NCBI GenBank assembly: GCA_022360105.1
Contig: JAKSDL010000075.1
Coordinates: forward strand, 1 to 64,000
DNA length: 64,000 nt
Source: Pseudomonadota bacterium
Lineage (GTDB): Bacteria > SAR324 > XYD2-FULL-50-16 > JAHJRI01
Direction: 5' to 3'
Every line of letters starts with the position of its first letter. Within the stretch, counting starts at the first letter, position 1. A program made the translations under genes and the position numbers. Below, piece after piece: positions 62,877 through 64,000 of this stretch. Under the pieces are notes generated by a model. That model saw only the letters and a list, made by a program, of their open reading frames with translations. It was not told the origin of the DNA and searched no databases.

Positions 62877-62995
62877 ACAGTATTAAGCCGGACTGACAAT
62901 AGATTTGTTCCGATTCTCAAGGTGGCAGGCGTAAATGATCAGGTGATCCACTGAGGAAAGATAGAGAAAGGATAGCGTTTCCCGGGACAGTTACA

Positions 62996-63985
62996 CTATT
63001 TTTTCATTACCATTTTATAAAATTCCATCGCAGCTTTTTGAACTTCCGGAATGGCAAAATTATACAAACTAAAATCAATTCCCCTGGCATGCCGGGTTTC
63101 CACAATTTCACCCAGTTGTTTATTGACAACATCTGTGCCGTATAGAAAAAAGCAGGTATACGAATGTGTACCTTCAGCAGTGGCAGTGCTGTATGCCATG
63201 CTGAGTTGTTTTGCTCTAACTTCAGCTCCCAAAATGAGTAAATGATTGACTACTTTGTCATCAACTGTTTCTTTTATAATATGTGGAAAAATCACTTCAT
63301 GCTTTGGTGTTCGTCTCTTAATCAGGGCTGATTCGGTAACGCTACCAAAAAAGTCCCCCAGGTCTTTATTGAACTCCGTATATGCCGGGCCCATTTTAAC
63401 TCTCATCAGAGACATTTTTGACTTATAGGTAGCAGCTTCTTTTTGGAAATAGGGATAATCGATCTGATTTTTCTTAACTTTAATGACTGTATATTGAGGT
63501 TTTTCTGGTTCTGGTGGCGGCGCTTCCACAGGTTTAGGTGATGCCTCGACCGCTTCCGTTTCAGGCTGGGGATTTTCCTTTTTCCCTGTCAGCATCTGCT
63601 TAATTTTACTGATTGGAGATTTTGCAATCGTCTGTGCCTTTTCAAACTCCTTGTTCACTTTTGCGTATTCTCCGTGATTTTCGGAGAATGAGTCGACATC
63701 AGATTTTAAATCGTCACTGACAGCCTCGTTAACCTCTGCAGTAATATCGTTGAACACTGCCAACGGCAATTGCTTCAGAATTTCAATTTCTGATGCCGGA
63801 TTTTCATCAACAATCTGATCGATCGTTTTATTGCCAATACAATACTTTTTGTAAATCTCCCTCTTTTTGGAATTCCCCTTCAGCTTACTATTCATCCAAT
63901 CTACCAGAAATTCCTGTTTAATAACTTCAAAATCAAGATAATTAAAATGAAAATTCTTGATTTTTCCAGCTATCTTGGCCTTCAT
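62996..63985 (-). CDS. Unknown protein at right window edge
   Basis: A 329-residue soluble protein in three parts: an N-terminal helical segment (~1-130), a Pro/Glu-rich linker (around residues 140-165) and a C-terminal ~160 residues with mixed alpha/beta pattern. No recognised domain, signal or membrane segment. An ATG at 63985 is available, but the frame stays open to the window edge, so the true start may lie outside. The 261 bases between this gene and ilvD show it is a separate unit. Confidence 0.6.
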   Translation of the reverse strand: MKAKIAGKIKNFHFNYLDFEVIKQEFLVDWMNSKLKGNSKKREIYKKYCIGNKTIDQIVDENPASEIEILKQLPLAVFNDITAEVNEAVSDDLKSDVDSFSENHGEYAKVNKEFEKAQTIAKSPISKIKQMLTGKKENPQPETEAVEASPKPVEAPPPEPEKPQYTVIKVKKNQIDYPYFQKEAATYKSKMSLMRVKMGPAYTEFNKDLGDFFGSVTESALIKRRTPKHEVIFPHIIKETVDDKVVNHLLILGAEVRAKQLSMAYSTATAEGTHSYTCFFLYGTDVVNKQLGEIVETRHARGIDFSLYNFAIPEVQKAAMEFYKMVMKK

Positions 63986-64000
63986 ACCCGGACAATAGTA

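Noticed and set aside
1..64000. CRISPR array, rRNA, tRNA or tmRNA
   Set aside because: No regularly spaced repeats or conserved RNA cores were seen in any intergenic stretch.

Overview
The window reads as chromosomal DNA of a flagellated, chemotactic, Gram-negative bacterium. Evidence for an outer membrane is an ADP-heptose-type adenylyltransferase, a secreted MltB-like transglycosylase, a ClpS/ClpA pair and a large secreted protein ending in an outer-membrane-type C-terminus. The base composition is AT-leaning, gene density is high, and ATG/TTG/GTG starts are all used. The mixture of CheX, CheD and a STAS protein, zinc-type RecO and L28, and many unrecognised proteins suggests a deep-branching proteobacterial-like lineage (delta- or SAR324-like). 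That placement is a low-confidence inference; no rRNA or tRNA is present to test it.

Layout. 1-6.2 kb (+): an unknown protein cut by the window edge, a PilZ-domain protein, rpmB, a rhodanese-NifU fusion, gmk and a RelA-type (p)ppGpp synthetase. 6.2-11.2 kb (-): a B12-binding radical SAM enzyme, then a flagellar switch pair: a FliM that lacks the N-terminal CheY-docking peptide, and a FliN domain carried on about 630 residues of Asp/Leu/Glu/Ser-rich low-complexity protein. 11.3-15.7 kb: rsmG and an SDR (+), convergent with a (-) PHP phosphoesterase / 5'-nucleotidase / Sm-like protein group. 16-23.9 kb (+): chemotaxis cluster cheX1, unknown, STAS, cheD, cheR, cheB, cheY, cheA, cheX2, with no cheW or receptor gene. 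23.9-26.6 kb: a small accessory patch with three orphan genes and a tyrosine recombinase resembling the chlamydial-plasmid type. 26.6-31.5 kb: a solitary rplC with its own near-consensus promoter, and a sugar cluster (GT2, fcl, a GDP-mannose dehydratase/reductase-like gene, a GT75-like gene). 31.5-38.9 kb: thrC, truA, trxA, pentapeptide protein, FmdB-type zinc ribbon, clpA, clpS, mltB. 39-50 kb: U32-like protein, unknowns, hydrolase-recO, a 904-residue secreted protein, corC, glgA. 50-64 kb: rodA/hldE2, unknown, yjbQ, miaB-ruvB-queG, a DEDD-type exonuclease, and ilvD-ptsI-secreted protein-maf, ending in an unknown gene at the edge.

How it fits together. The most coherent system is motility: receptor-kinase signalling (CheA/CheY, CheR/CheB/CheD, two CheX phosphatases) plus two motor-switch subunits with unusual architecture. 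FliM seems to have lost its CheY-binding peptide while FliN has gained a huge acidic extension, so the CheY-motor contact may be organised differently here. Envelope and glycan genes form a second theme (GDP-sugar enzymes, a GT75-like protein, hldE2, rodA, mltB, outer-membrane-like protein). The rest is housekeeping (translation, stringent response, DNA repair, tRNA modification, proteolysis, amino-acid biosynthesis). I saw no CRISPR array, tRNA, rRNA or intact insertion sequence.
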